Of a stretch of 64,000 nt of DNA, positions 51,047 to 60,199 are shown piece after piece. The position numbers and the translations under genes are program-made. The number at the start of each line of letters is the position of its first letter. Position 1 is the stretch's first letter. The notes under the pieces are model-generated. The model was given only the letters and a program-made list of their open reading frames with translations. It had not been told where the DNA came from and did no database searches. This DNA comes from Pseudomonadota bacterium (GTDB lineage: Bacteria > Bdellovibrionota > UBA1018 > CAIMNF01), in contig JAIXOQ010000031.1 of NCBI GenBank assembly GCA_027486675.1, positions 1 through 64,000 on the forward strand, in the 5' to 3' direction.

Positions 51047-51709
51047 CTAGCCTATATTGTTCGTTTTCTTCGAGTCCCGCTTGGATACAGGTGTCTCAAT
51101 CCCACGAATGACCTTCACTGAATATCCTGGGTATTCGCCTTCTTTGATCTGCGTCACGAGCTCTGTTCTACTCAAGGAAGCTCTCTTGTTGAGATCATAA
51201 AATTGTTGGTTACGACCCGAGGGAGACTTTGCCAATGAAATGATTGGTCTTGAAATTCGTTTTGGTACTTCCGAAATTCCTGCGTACTTCCGAGAATCGT
51301 TAAGATTCAGAATCAGCTCGCCCCGCTTCATTGCTTCGTGAATCAGCTTGAGCAAGCGTTTCCGACCCTTGGTCGTCTTGCCGTATTTTCTTCCAACTTT
51401 ATTATTCCAAAGATCCATGTTTCGAGATTTTGGACTAACTGAATTTGAATAGAGCGCTTCAGGGGCATACTCGACAAGTAGACCAAGAATCTCAGCAGCC
51501 TTTTCACCAAACTCTTGCGTGAAGGCACCGCTAACATAGGCATGACGAAATGCATCCACATCATTGTCGTCGAAACCAGGGCTGAGAAGATTAAAGTCGC
51601 CGTCTTTGTTGCGGGGAAGTCGACGAATATGCGTATCAAAGTAGATGTAAGCCTCCCTTCGTGCTTCCTCTTTCAGTGGAAACAAAACATCGCTAATCAA
51701 GTGGATCAC
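51047..51709 (-). CDS. DUF6973-like protein
   Basis: DDNDVDAFRHAYVSGAFTQEFGEKAAEILG ... SRNMDLWNNKVGRKYG matches the DAFRHA...DxxNNxxGR pattern. Confidence 0.6.
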   Translation of the reverse strand: MIHLISDVLFPLKEEARREAYIYFDTHIRRLPRNKDGDFNLLSPGFDDNDVDAFRHAYVSGAFTQEFGEKAAEILGLLVEYAPEALYSNSVSPKSRNMDLWNNKVGRKYGKTTKGRKRLLKLIHEAMKRGELILNLNDSRKYAGISEVPKRISRPIISLAKSPSGRNQQFYDLNKRASLSRTELVTQIKEGEYPGYSVKVIRGIETPVSKRDSKKTNNIG

Positions 51710-52106
51710 CTCTGAGGACCTGAATCAGAATCGCAAGGAGCCATGCCACCACCGCGTATCCTATAAGAATATGGCAGTTTCCCCAGATCTGATACGCACC
51801 GTAAATCGTAGGCAGAAGCAGAAGAGCAACCAGATAGCGAAGTTTCCCCCGCATATTGAGTGCCACCAGCCACAGTCCTGCATTCAACACCACTGCCCAA
51901 AACACACCTTTCGAGAACCGGACGCGCCAGGGTAAATATTCGTCCATCGTAAAGATGGTCCAGAAACCGAGGAGCGTTGAAAGGGCCGAGAAGACAACGA
52001 AAGCCCGCCTGTTCCGAAATAGACGAAAAAACTTCGCCGGAATAAACAGACGGTTCTTCCGCAGAAAAAATCTTGTACGCGCCAGGCTACCATTGCCATT
52101 TAGCAT
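51693..52106 (-). CDS. Hypothetical small multi-TM membrane protein
   Basis: 137 aa, ~4 hydrophobic helices. Confidence 0.55.
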   Translation of the reverse strand: MLNGNGSLARTRFFLRKNRLFIPAKFFRLFRNRRAFVVFSALSTLLGFWTIFTMDEYLPWRVRFSKGVFWAVVLNAGLWLVALNMRGKLRYLVALLLLPTIYGAYQIWGNCHILIGYAVVAWLLAILIQVLRGDPLD

Positions 52107-52237
52107 GTCTAAATTCTTCCAGAGCCAAGGGATTGGAAGAAGTGAAAAAACTAAAGCAGTCCGAAGTCAGCCCGCCCGTCGCCATTCCCGGCCAGCCACA
52201 AAACGGTCTTCAGGCTGGCCAAACCACCACCCCCGCC

Positions 52238-52249
52238 GTGGCCGGCCAC
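52238..52249. repeat. GTGGCCGGCCAC palindrome (16-nt CCGTGGCCGGCCACGG at 52236-52251)
   Basis: Perfect palindrome; second GGCCGGCC core at 52262-52269. Confidence 0.9.
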
Positions 52250-52292
52250 GGATCCCAGCCCGGCCGGCCAAAAGCATCCGCCGCACCCACAG

Positions 52293-53372
52293 CTACTTCC
52301 GCGCCAACGCCTCTAGTCGCGAAGTCACAATCTTCACCACCTGATCCATCGGCGCACGTAAGGCCAGCCCAGCCGCGTAATCATGCCCGCCGCCGCCCAG
52401 TTCCATGGCCAGTCTGTTAACTACAACTCGGCCCTTCGACCGGATCGAAACCCGGACGGTCTCTTTGTCGTCCTCCTCACGAAAGAGACAAACGACTTCC
52501 GACGATCGCAACAACAACAGCAGATTCAAAAATGACATCGTATCGTCCGCCGTCGCTTTATGAATCTTCCTGCGGCCCAAAGGAATCTCCATCCACGCCA
52601 CTCGCTGCGACTTCGTCACTTGCGTTTGCGTCAGAATTTCGCCCAGCAAACGAAGATGAGATAACTCTTTCGAAGAAAATATCGTCTGATAGACCTCTTC
52701 AGGGTTTACGCCCAAAGAAATCATCTCTGCGGCTATCCTATGCGCCTCGGGTGTAGTGCGTGCGTACCGAAAGCTATTGGTGTCCGTCATCACGGATACA
52801 TAAAGCCCCAGCGCCACGCCTGGATTGATCTTCGCAATCTTCAGTTCTTGAAACAGTGCATGTAATAGCTCGCCGATTGAACTCGACGACACATCACACA
52901 CGACACTCGCGTGATCGGGGTAGGGGAACGACTCCATAGTTTCCCCATCCGGCCGCAGAGTGTCGGGATGATGATCTAAAAACACGACATTTTTTGCCCG
53001 AACTGCAAGCTCACTCCAAAGCTTGCCTAAACGCCTTGGATCATTGGTATCCACGATGATCCATAGATCAAACGTCTTCCAGCGCGCTCCCTCATCTGGG
53101 CCATGTAAAAACGCGGCCTTAGGATCTAAGAATCGATACCGCGACGGCAGTGGATCAGGATTATAGATGCGCACCGACTTGCCGGCGGCTTTTAGATAAT
53201 GAAACAACGCGACTTCCGCACCGATGCCGTCGCCATCCGGATGAGCGTGTGTCGTAACCAACACCCGTTTTGCAGCACTGAGTTGTTTTCTAAACCGCAC
53301 AAACTCAGGCGTCCGCACTAAAGCACTCCGCCGACTGCGTCCGATAAGACTCTGTTGTTTTTTGTTACTCAA
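52293..53372 (-). CDS. DHH/DHHA1-family phosphoesterase (NrnA-like)
   Basis: VLVTTHAHPDGDGIGAEVAL, LWIIVDTNDPRRLG, VVFLDHHPD, MELGGGGHDYAAGLAL; probable TTG start at 53372, preceded by GGTGGAAG. Confidence 0.87.
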   Translation of the reverse strand: MSNKKQQSLIGRSRRSALVRTPEFVRFRKQLSAAKRVLVTTHAHPDGDGIGAEVALFHYLKAAGKSVRIYNPDPLPSRYRFLDPKAAFLHGPDEGARWKTFDLWIIVDTNDPRRLGKLWSELAVRAKNVVFLDHHPDTLRPDGETMESFPYPDHASVVCDVSSSSIGELLHALFQELKIAKINPGVALGLYVSVMTDTNSFRYARTTPEAHRIAAEMISLGVNPEEVYQTIFSSKELSHLRLLGEILTQTQVTKSQRVAWMEIPLGRRKIHKATADDTMSFLNLLLLLRSSEVVCLFREEDDKETVRVSIRSKGRVVVNRLAMELGGGGHDYAAGLALRAPMDQVVKIVTSRLEALARK

Positions 53373-53408
53373 GCTTCCACCTTTCGTCGCCGAACTGTGG
53401 TGGAGACT

Positions 53409-53720
53409 ATGCTCACCCAACAATCCCCTGACCTTTTGTACACCATCTTCGAACAGCAGCTTTTCGACTTTCAAGACGAGAATGAAGACCAGCCGACCTT
53501 CATCACCCGTACCGTGGATCGGTACGTGTCAGAAGTCAGACGCCTCGGTTTGATCATCCCGTCCGAGTGGGAAAAAGCGGTTAAAGAGGAAATCTATCAT
53601 CTTGTTCAGCAGATGCTGCTAAAGAAGATGTACGGATGCCTCTCCATAAACGAGTTCAGACAGAAGCAGGTTCAGCCCAAAAAACGAAGGGCCAAGTCGC
53701 GCTCGTCCATGACTGGTTAA
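53409..53720 (+). CDS. Hypothetical small basic-tailed protein
   Basis: ORF from ATG 53409 (MLTQQSPDLLYTIFEQQLFDFQDENEDQPTFITRTVDRYV), overlaps the following GT4 gene. Confidence 0.45.
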   Translation: MLTQQSPDLLYTIFEQQLFDFQDENEDQPTFITRTVDRYVSEVRRLGLIIPSEWEKAVKEEIYHLVQQMLLKKMYGCLSINEFRQKQVQPKKRRAKSRSSMTG

Positions 53721-54802
53721 ACGGCATGCGCGGCGGCGAGGCCGTCTTTGAAGCACTGTTAGACCTTTATCCCGATGCCGATGTCTTTACGCTGATTTAC
53801 GAGCCCAGCAAGCTTTCCTCAGCCTTACAAAAAAAGCTCGAGCGTACCCGCGTCTACACTCCTCTGATCGCTCGCATATCCCTCTTCCGTGCGCACTACC
53901 GCGTTTTCCTTCCACTTCTTCCAGTGCTTGCGACCCTGATGCCGACCACGAAGTACCGCCTGATCGTTTCTTCGTCGCACTGCGTCGCGAAAAACGTTCG
54001 CAAGGGCAAGGACGCAAAACACCTCTGTTATATCCATGCGCCCATGCGCTACATGTGGACGCGTTTCCACGATTATTTCGGCGAAGGTCGAGCGTCCCTC
54101 CCTGTACGACTCGGTGCAGCATTATTTCGCCCCATTCTTCAATGGTGGGATCGTCACACCGCACAGACCGTAGATCGTTTTGTGGCCAACAGTGCTTTCA
54201 TTGCGTCCCAGGTAAAAGACTTTTACGGCCGCGATGCTGCAGTTGTGCATCCCTTTGCAGATTTATCGCGATTCAAAAGTAAGCCGCGCCACGAGCGCGA
54301 AAATTTCTATCTCATGGTGGGTGCGCTCGCCCCTTATAAAAGAGCGGATCTTGCCGTGGAGGCATTCGGGGAGATGCGGTTGCCCCTTAAAATAGTGGGC
54401 GGAGGGCAAGATCAAAGGCGACTTTTTCGCTCTGCGCAAGAAAGACAATATAAAACGGTCGAGTTTTTGGGGCCATGTACAAATGAAGAGATCGAAGAAC
54501 TGTATTCGAAGGCGCGGGCATTTGTATTTCCAGGGGTCGAAGATTTCGGAATCACGCCTCTTGAAGCGCTTGCATCAGGCACTCCTGTGATTGCAGTCGG
54601 TATGGGCGGCGCGTGCGAAACAGTACAAAAAGACGTGGGAATTCTATATTTTCCGCAAACAGTGCAAGCGCTACAAGATGCAGTTCTTGCGATGGAGGCG
54701 GGACAATTTAATTTTAGTTCAAGCCGATGCATCGAGTCTGTTCAGCCATTCACTCGGGACCAATTCTTACAAAAAATGCAAGACCAACTGAGTTCCCTAT
54801 AA
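53636..54802 (+). CDS. Glycosyltransferase, GT4/group 1 family
   Basis: VALVHDWLNGMRGGEAVFEALLDLYPDADVFTLIYEP, FPGVEDFGITPLEALASGTPVIA. Confidence 0.92.
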   Translation: MPLHKRVQTEAGSAQKTKGQVALVHDWLNGMRGGEAVFEALLDLYPDADVFTLIYEPSKLSSALQKKLERTRVYTPLIARISLFRAHYRVFLPLLPVLATLMPTTKYRLIVSSSHCVAKNVRKGKDAKHLCYIHAPMRYMWTRFHDYFGEGRASLPVRLGAALFRPILQWWDRHTAQTVDRFVANSAFIASQVKDFYGRDAAVVHPFADLSRFKSKPRHERENFYLMVGALAPYKRADLAVEAFGEMRLPLKIVGGGQDQRRLFRSAQERQYKTVEFLGPCTNEEIEELYSKARAFVFPGVEDFGITPLEALASGTPVIAVGMGGACETVQKDVGILYFPQTVQALQDAVLAMEAGQFNFSSSRCIESVQPFTRDQFLQKMQDQLSSL

Positions 54803-54950
54803 AAATTTTTTGGAATGTTTAACGCATGAAGTCGTTTGACATTATAAAAATCGTCAACGAACCTGAGGTCTAATGTAAAAGTTTTGCCGAGTCCCTCGCA
54901 ATGGTGCGGGGCGCCTTAGCAGTAACCGGAACAAAACTCATAAGGAGTCT

Positions 54951-56150
54951 TTGGTAATGATGAAATCTATCGCACTTGTAGTTGGCTTGATGATCGTGTC
55001 ATCACCAGCTTTCGCAACCCGTGCACGTCTCGAAGCTTTGGGCGAAGATAAAAACGGTTCTTTCTATGTGAAAGACAACCGCAATATTTTCTTGAATCCA
55101 GCTCAAATTAACTACTTTAAAAAACAAATCACCTTGGAATTCGGTGGCGACACCAGCGGAACAGAATCTGCTGCTGCTAGCAAAGGCCAAGGCGGTTTCT
55201 CAAACACAGCCGGTGATTTCACTTACGGTTTGTACCTAGGGAACGAAAGCGACAAAACCGCTTCGACTCTAGCGATCGCTAACGCGACCTTCGGAGCTTT
55301 GGGTACACCAGTAGTGGTTGCTCCAGACAAGACGGTTGACTTCTTCTTCGGCGGCGACGCTGGCGTGAAGTGGGGTGCAAACGTGTTCTACGCTGGTTCT
55401 GAAAACCAAGTAGCAGCTGCAACAGATGCAGCTCCAACACAAACATCCAGCCAGTTCGGCGCACGTTTGGGTGCTGAACTCGACAACTTGGCAGCATTCG
55501 CTACCGTTGCAATTAGCACAAAAGCAAAAGCAACAGGCGATGTGGATCAAAGTGAAGCTAAAGGCAAAATCGGAATCAACTCCGGTATCACCTACGGCTT
55601 GGGCGATTTCACCGTATTCGGTAAATTCAACACCCGTGGTATCGATGTAAGCACCGGCACAATCGGTGGTTCATTGACGAAAATTGCTGAAGTCAGCGTA
55701 CAAGAGTACGGCCTAGGCTTCGGATATCAAAAAGAAGTAGCAAAAGGCGTATCGATGTTTGCCCGTTCTGGTGTTGAGCTCAGCACAACAACAGCTAAAA
55801 ACGGATCAGGCACCGAAACTTCTAAAACCAGCCAATGGAACGTTCCAGTGGTGATCGGTGCAGAAGCAGAAGCCCTCAGCTGGTTGATGCTACGCGGTTC
55901 GGTTTCCCAATCTTTGATTGGTCAAAACATGAGCGGCAACAGCAGCCGTGACAACTTCATCAACACACGCACCGTATCTGCAGGTACAACCTTCAAATTC
56001 GGTCCAGTGAACGTTGACGCAGTAGTTGCAGGTGCAGCAGCTCCAACCACCAACAACAACCCAGGCACAGCTGGCAGCCCAAGCACCGATGGAACATTCG
56101 GCTTCGGCAACAGCATGCTGTACCGCGTTGCAACGACCTACAACTTCTAA
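54951..56150 (+). CDS. Major outer-membrane porin-like protein, probably highly expressed
   Basis: Signal peptide MMKSIALVVGLMIVSSPAFA, beta-barrel-like repeats, C-terminal YRVATTYNF (terminal Phe), strong SD (aaggag), strong terminator. Confidence 0.8.
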   Translation: MVMMKSIALVVGLMIVSSPAFATRARLEALGEDKNGSFYVKDNRNIFLNPAQINYFKKQITLEFGGDTSGTESAAASKGQGGFSNTAGDFTYGLYLGNESDKTASTLAIANATFGALGTPVVVAPDKTVDFFFGGDAGVKWGANVFYAGSENQVAAATDAAPTQTSSQFGARLGAELDNLAAFATVAISTKAKATGDVDQSEAKGKIGINSGITYGLGDFTVFGKFNTRGIDVSTGTIGGSLTKIAEVSVQEYGLGFGYQKEVAKGVSMFARSGVELSTTTAKNGSGTETSKTSQWNVPVVIGAEAEALSWLMLRGSVSQSLIGQNMSGNSSRDNFINTRTVSAGTTFKFGPVNVDAVVAGAAAPTTNNNPGTAGSPSTDGTFGFGNSMLYRVATTYNF

Positions 56151-56177
56151 GCTTCGCTTAGTTTAAAGAATGAAAGG

Positions 56178-56209
56178 CCCTCGGACGGGAAACTGTCCGG
56201 GGGTTTTTT
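56178..56209 (+). terminator. Rho-independent terminator of the porin gene
   Basis: CCCTCGGAC-GGGAAACT-GTCCGGGGG-TTTTTT. Confidence 0.88.
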
Positions 56210-56302
56210 ATTGGGTGCAGGTCAAGGGGGGGTGGTGAAGGGGTTAGGCGGCTTTTCGGAGGAGCGCTGTATAAAAGGTTCAATGCTACCATTGGAAATA
56301 TC

Positions 56303-59300
56303 ATGCTCAGGTTCAAGTCATCATCTCAGATTCATTTACACGCAAGCTCCATTGTTGAGATTCTGAGTGAGCGGGGTAAGAGGCAAAGTGATCGACTTGC
56401 TCTGCGGTTTTTGGCTGATGGAGAAGTAGAGACTGCCACCAAGACTTATGGTGAGCTTGACGCTAGCGCCAGAAAAATTGCTGCACGACTCAGTATGTTA
56501 TCCAAGCCTGGTGATAGGGCGCTGCTCGTCTTTCACTCTGGTGTTGAATTCATAGAGGCTTTTGTCGGATGTCTCTATGCACAGGTCATTGCGGTCCCCG
56601 TTTACCCACCTAAGGCGAATCGCAATCTGGCTAGATTCACGGCGATCCTTGAAAACTCGTCGCCGAGTGTGTTGATAACAACATCTAGCATCCTGCTCTC
56701 ACTAAGAAGTGCGTCAGAGGTTAGCGTTGAGAACTTTAAGGATGCGATTCTGGTCCTTGATGGAGCAGATTCTGAGTCACCTCCAGATTGGGAACTGAAG
56801 CAACCGAGTGAGGATCAAGTTGCATTTTTACAGTACTCTTCTGGGTCGACGGGAAACCCAAAAGGGGTCCAGCTTACACACAAGAATCTCATGGCTAATC
56901 TCGCGATGATTTCGAAGGCTATGCAGACGAGCCCTGAATCTGTTGGTGCAACCTGGTTGCCTTTCTTTCACGACATGGGTTTGATTGGATGCATACTTCA
57001 GCCGTTCTATATTGGCTGTCCTACCATCCTATTTCCTTCTGCAGCGTTCTTAGAGCGACCAATCCGGTGGTTAAACATTATTTCAAAGTACGGAGTGACT
57101 ATCACCGGGGGGCCAAATTTTTCGTTTGATTTGTGTGTGAGAAGAATAAAGACCGAACAGATGCAATCTCTTGATCTCTCTTCTCTCAAGGTGATGTTCA
57201 ACGGTGCTGAACCGATCCGTCCTGAAACCATTCAAGAGTTTAGCGCCAAGTTTTCTCGGATTGGCTTTAGTCTAAAGGCTTTCTTCCCATGTTTTGGCCT
57301 CGCGGAAGCTACGCTTTTTGTGAGTGGCGGCCCGATTCTTCAGGGGACTCAAACAATTTCTGTGGATAAGGAGCAACTTGAGACGGGTAGTATCCTTCAA
57401 GTTGCGCAAGACAATCCAAACGCGCGACAACTCGTTAGTTCAGGTGAGATCTCTGAAGGGCAGACGTTGAGAATTGTTGATTCCTTAACCTTTCGCGAGT
57501 GTGAAGAGGGGTCAGTTGGGAGTATTTGGATCGCAGGTGCGCATGTTGGAGCCGGTTACTGGAGACAGGAGGAATTAACCCGGCAGCATTTCTTTGGGAA
57601 GTTGAGCGGTAAGCCAAAGATGACTTTCTTAGATACAGGTGATCTCGGTTTTATCCGTGATGGACATCTTTTCGTCACTGGGCGGATCAAGGATGTCATC
57701 ATCATTGCCGGAAAAAATCACTACCCACAAGACATTGAATACACAGTAGAAAGGAATCGAGGTCGATTGCAAGACATTTCTTGTGCAGCATTTTCTATTG
57801 ATATGACAGGGAGAGAATGTCTTGCCTTAGCCGTTGAAGTTCATCGTTCGAATATTTCCGAGGATTTTAACTCAATTTCAGAAAATATATCTCAGGCTAT
57901 CAGCCAGGATCATGATCTGAGGGTAGCTCTCATCGTATATCTGAAGCCTGGCCGATTACCTAAGACCTCAAGCGGGAAAGTGCAGCGCCAGTTAACTCGT
58001 GAATTGTTAAAAAAAGGTGAACTACAAAGTATTTTCCAGTGGGATACAAGAAAGATGAAAGAAATTAAAGTGAATGCCACAGACAAAGCCGCAAATGAAC
58101 TTTCGGGACCGCTTTCATCTAACGCTTTAGAAACTCTTGCTTGGCTTCGTGATTACGCAGGGAGACGAATAAATTCACAACTCATCGATGAGCGGCGAAC
58201 GATCCCTCCGTACATTGCCCTCGATATGGGGAATAGAGGACTGCTTGGGATGCTTGTGCCTAAAGTATATGGCGGAAGTGCGCATACTCATGCTGATCTT
58301 GCGGCAATCACAGAGCAGCTCGGAGCAATTGACTTGTCGCTTGGGATTTTCGTAGGTCTCAATAACGCTCTGGGAATTCATCCGATTCTCAATTGCGGAA
58401 CGAAGGCGCTCAAGGACCGCATTCTCCCGTCACTGGCCACTGGTAGGGAACTAGCTGCGTTCGCCCTGACTGAAAGAGGTGCCGGCTCCAATCCTCAAGC
58501 AATTTCTTCAAAAGCACTTCAGACGTCAAACGCAACCTGGAAACTCTTTGGGGAAAAGATCTGGAGTGGTAGCGCCAGTTGGGCAGGTTATATCAGTGTT
58601 TTTGCGAAGGAGCGAACACAGGACGACTCAATTGTTGGAATTTCTGGGTTTGTTGTGAAGCAAGGACTGCCTGGACTCACGCATGGGCCCGAGGCAATGA
58701 CGATGGGGCTTCGCGGGATGGTCCAGAATTCGTTCATCTTAAATGGGGTAGAAGTGGACCGGGAGTGTCTTCTGGGGGCTTCTGGTAATGGAATGGAGGC
58801 CGCAAGTTCTGCAATGAATTACACGCGATTCGGGATTGCAGCGCTTTCAATAGGCGCAATGAAGAGATGTTTGCAGATCATGACTCGTTACTCACAACAC
58901 AGGCTAGTGAATACTGGGTCCTTAATTAGAAGTCATGTGATCCTTCAGTGGATTTACCGAAGCGAGATGCAAATTACTTCCCTCTCAGCCCTTGTCAACG
59001 CTATAGCTCAGTATCTCGATCGCTCAACTGCGGTGCCTTTAGAACTATACATGGTGTGTAAGATTTCTGGGCCTGAGTTTCTCGGTGACACCATCGACCG
59101 AACAATGCAAAGTCTCGGCGGTCGAGGTTATATGGAACCCAATATCATTCCCCAAATGTATCGAGATGCCCGCGCTCTACGAATCTTCGAAGGCCCGACA
59201 GAAACACTCGAGTCCTATTTAGGGGCGCTTTTAATCAAAGGCGTAGGTCTCCAAGATAATATTTTTGAAACTCTGAGTGCACCGAAGGATGTTATATCGA

Positions 59301-60073
59301 AGATCGCAAAGGACATTGAAACGCTAAGAGGTATCATTCGCGCCGATGATCTGAATCCTGATTTTCAAGCGACAGTTCGCTTTGCCCTCAATTCCGCAGT
59401 CGGGAAGATAGGAAATCTGGCTATTCTTGCAAGTGTTTTACGGAGGTATGCGCCATTAAATAGTGAGACGAAGAGTGCGATCGAATGGCTAAACGAGGAA
59501 TATGTTTTCGCGATGGCCAAAGTGGCTGCGGACCTACGGAGAGTTCAGCGGATTGATCCGCACAAGCTTCTATCTACAGTAACTTCATTCGCGAGCGACA
59601 TAGGTTATATTGAGGAAACCGCACCGGGTGGAGATTTTGAGATGGATATTCTACTTCAGGGAACTGGTGCGAACGAAGTTGCTACCAAAGCACCAAAATG
59701 GAATACGTTAAAAGAGACTAAAGAGACTAAAGAGACTAAAGAGACTAAAGAGACTAAAGAGACTAAAGAGACTAAAGAGATTAAAATGCCAGTAGCAACG
59801 GAAGCGGTATTCAGTGGCAAAGCATCTGAAGCACAAGAAGAAGTACGGATAAAGTTGCTCAATTGGTTTAGCGCGATTGTTGGGATACCTGCCGACAGAA
59901 TAGACACGCAAAAGCCACTAACAGCCTATGGTCTTGACTCATTACAGGCATTTGAGCTCGTTAGTGAAATCGAAGATGGACTCAGAATGAAAATCTCCTA
60001 CACAGTCTTCTGGGACTACCCAAGCCTCGATGCGATCGCCATTTATCTGACGAAAAAGACCTTAGAAAGGTGA
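56303..60073 (+). CDS. Trifunctional fusion: fatty acyl-AMP ligase (FAAL) - acyl-CoA dehydrogenase (ACAD) - acyl carrier protein (ACP)
   Basis: FAAL: LQYSSGSTGNPKGVQLTHKNLMAN, GATWLPFFHDMGLIGCILQP, FFPCFGLAEATLFVSGG; ACAD: FALTERGAGSNPQAIS, EKIWSGSASWA, RIFEGPTETLESYLGALL; ACP: PLTAYGLDSLQAFELVSEIED. Confidence 0.93.
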   Translation: MLRFKSSSQIHLHASSIVEILSERGKRQSDRLALRFLADGEVETATKTYGELDASARKIAARLSMLSKPGDRALLVFHSGVEFIEAFVGCLYAQVIAVPVYPPKANRNLARFTAILENSSPSVLITTSSILLSLRSASEVSVENFKDAILVLDGADSESPPDWELKQPSEDQVAFLQYSSGSTGNPKGVQLTHKNLMANLAMISKAMQTSPESVGATWLPFFHDMGLIGCILQPFYIGCPTILFPSAAFLERPIRWLNIISKYGVTITGGPNFSFDLCVRRIKTEQMQSLDLSSLKVMFNGAEPIRPETIQEFSAKFSRIGFSLKAFFPCFGLAEATLFVSGGPILQGTQTISVDKEQLETGSILQVAQDNPNARQLVSSGEISEGQTLRIVDSLTFRECEEGSVGSIWIAGAHVGAGYWRQEELTRQHFFGKLSGKPKMTFLDTGDLGFIRDGHLFVTGRIKDVIIIAGKNHYPQDIEYTVERNRGRLQDISCAAFSIDMTGRECLALAVEVHRSNISEDFNSISENISQAISQDHDLRVALIVYLKPGRLPKTSSGKVQRQLTRELLKKGELQSIFQWDTRKMKEIKVNATDKAANELSGPLSSNALETLAWLRDYAGRRINSQLIDERRTIPPYIALDMGNRGLLGMLVPKVYGGSAHTHADLAAITEQLGAIDLSLGIFVGLNNALGIHPILNCGTKALKDRILPSLATGRELAAFALTERGAGSNPQAISSKALQTSNATWKLFGEKIWSGSASWAGYISVFAKERTQDDSIVGISGFVVKQGLPGLTHGPEAMTMGLRGMVQNSFILNGVEVDRECLLGASGNGMEAASSAMNYTRFGIAALSIGAMKRCLQIMTRYSQHRLVNTGSLIRSHVILQWIYRSEMQITSLSALVNAIAQYLDRSTAVPLELYMVCKISGPEFLGDTIDRTMQSLGGRGYMEPNIIPQMYRDARALRIFEGPTETLESYLGALLIKGVGLQDNIFETLSAPKDVISKIAKDIETLRGIIRADDLNPDFQATVRFALNSAVGKIGNLAILASVLRRYAPLNSETKSAIEWLNEEYVFAMAKVAADLRRVQRIDPHKLLSTVTSFASDIGYIEETAPGGDFEMDILLQGTGANEVATKAPKWNTLKETKETKETKETKETKETKETKEIKMPVATEAVFSGKASEAQEEVRIKLLNWFSAIVGIPADRIDTQKPLTAYGLDSLQAFELVSEIEDGLRMKISYTVFWDYPSLDAIAIYLTKKTLER
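59711..59782 (+). repeat. In-frame 9-bp tandem repeat AAAGAGACT x7 plus one variant (AAAGAGATT), encoding (KET)7-KEI
   Basis: Seven exact 9-nt units counted in the sequence. Confidence 0.97.
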
Positions 60074-60163
60074 TAAAGAGCTGGCTTTAGGGTCTTGCTT
60101 TGTCTGAATTTAATCAATAATTCCCTCAAAAGTCCGAGAAGGAGTTGTGGGACTGGGTAAAAT

Positions 60164-60169
60164 TATAAT
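60164..60169 (+). promoter_or_regulatory. Possible -10 (TATAAT) upstream of 60200 gene
   Basis: Exact TATAAT in the 126-nt intergenic gap; no convincing -35. Confidence 0.35.
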
Positions 60170-60199
60170 CTACGCAAATAGATCAGGGGGGCACCTCCA

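Noticed and set aside
52073-52420. 115-aa Pro/Ala-rich plus-strand ORF
   Set aside because: Overlaps DHH gene 3' end and membrane-gene 5' end; composition explained by GGCC-rich palindromes; kept only as a sequence-structure observation
53787-54164. 125-aa minus-strand ORF
   Set aside because: Antisense to the GT4 gene; basic/Cys-rich frame-shift-like composition
59711-59782. CRISPR-like array
   Set aside because: Nine-bp direct tandem repeats with no spacers, inside a CDS; no cas genes seen
59656-59911. Antisense ORFs with LVSLVSLVS / LFSLFSLFS repeats
   Set aside because: Mirror image of the KET tandem repeat inside a clear CDS; repeats avoid stops in several frames
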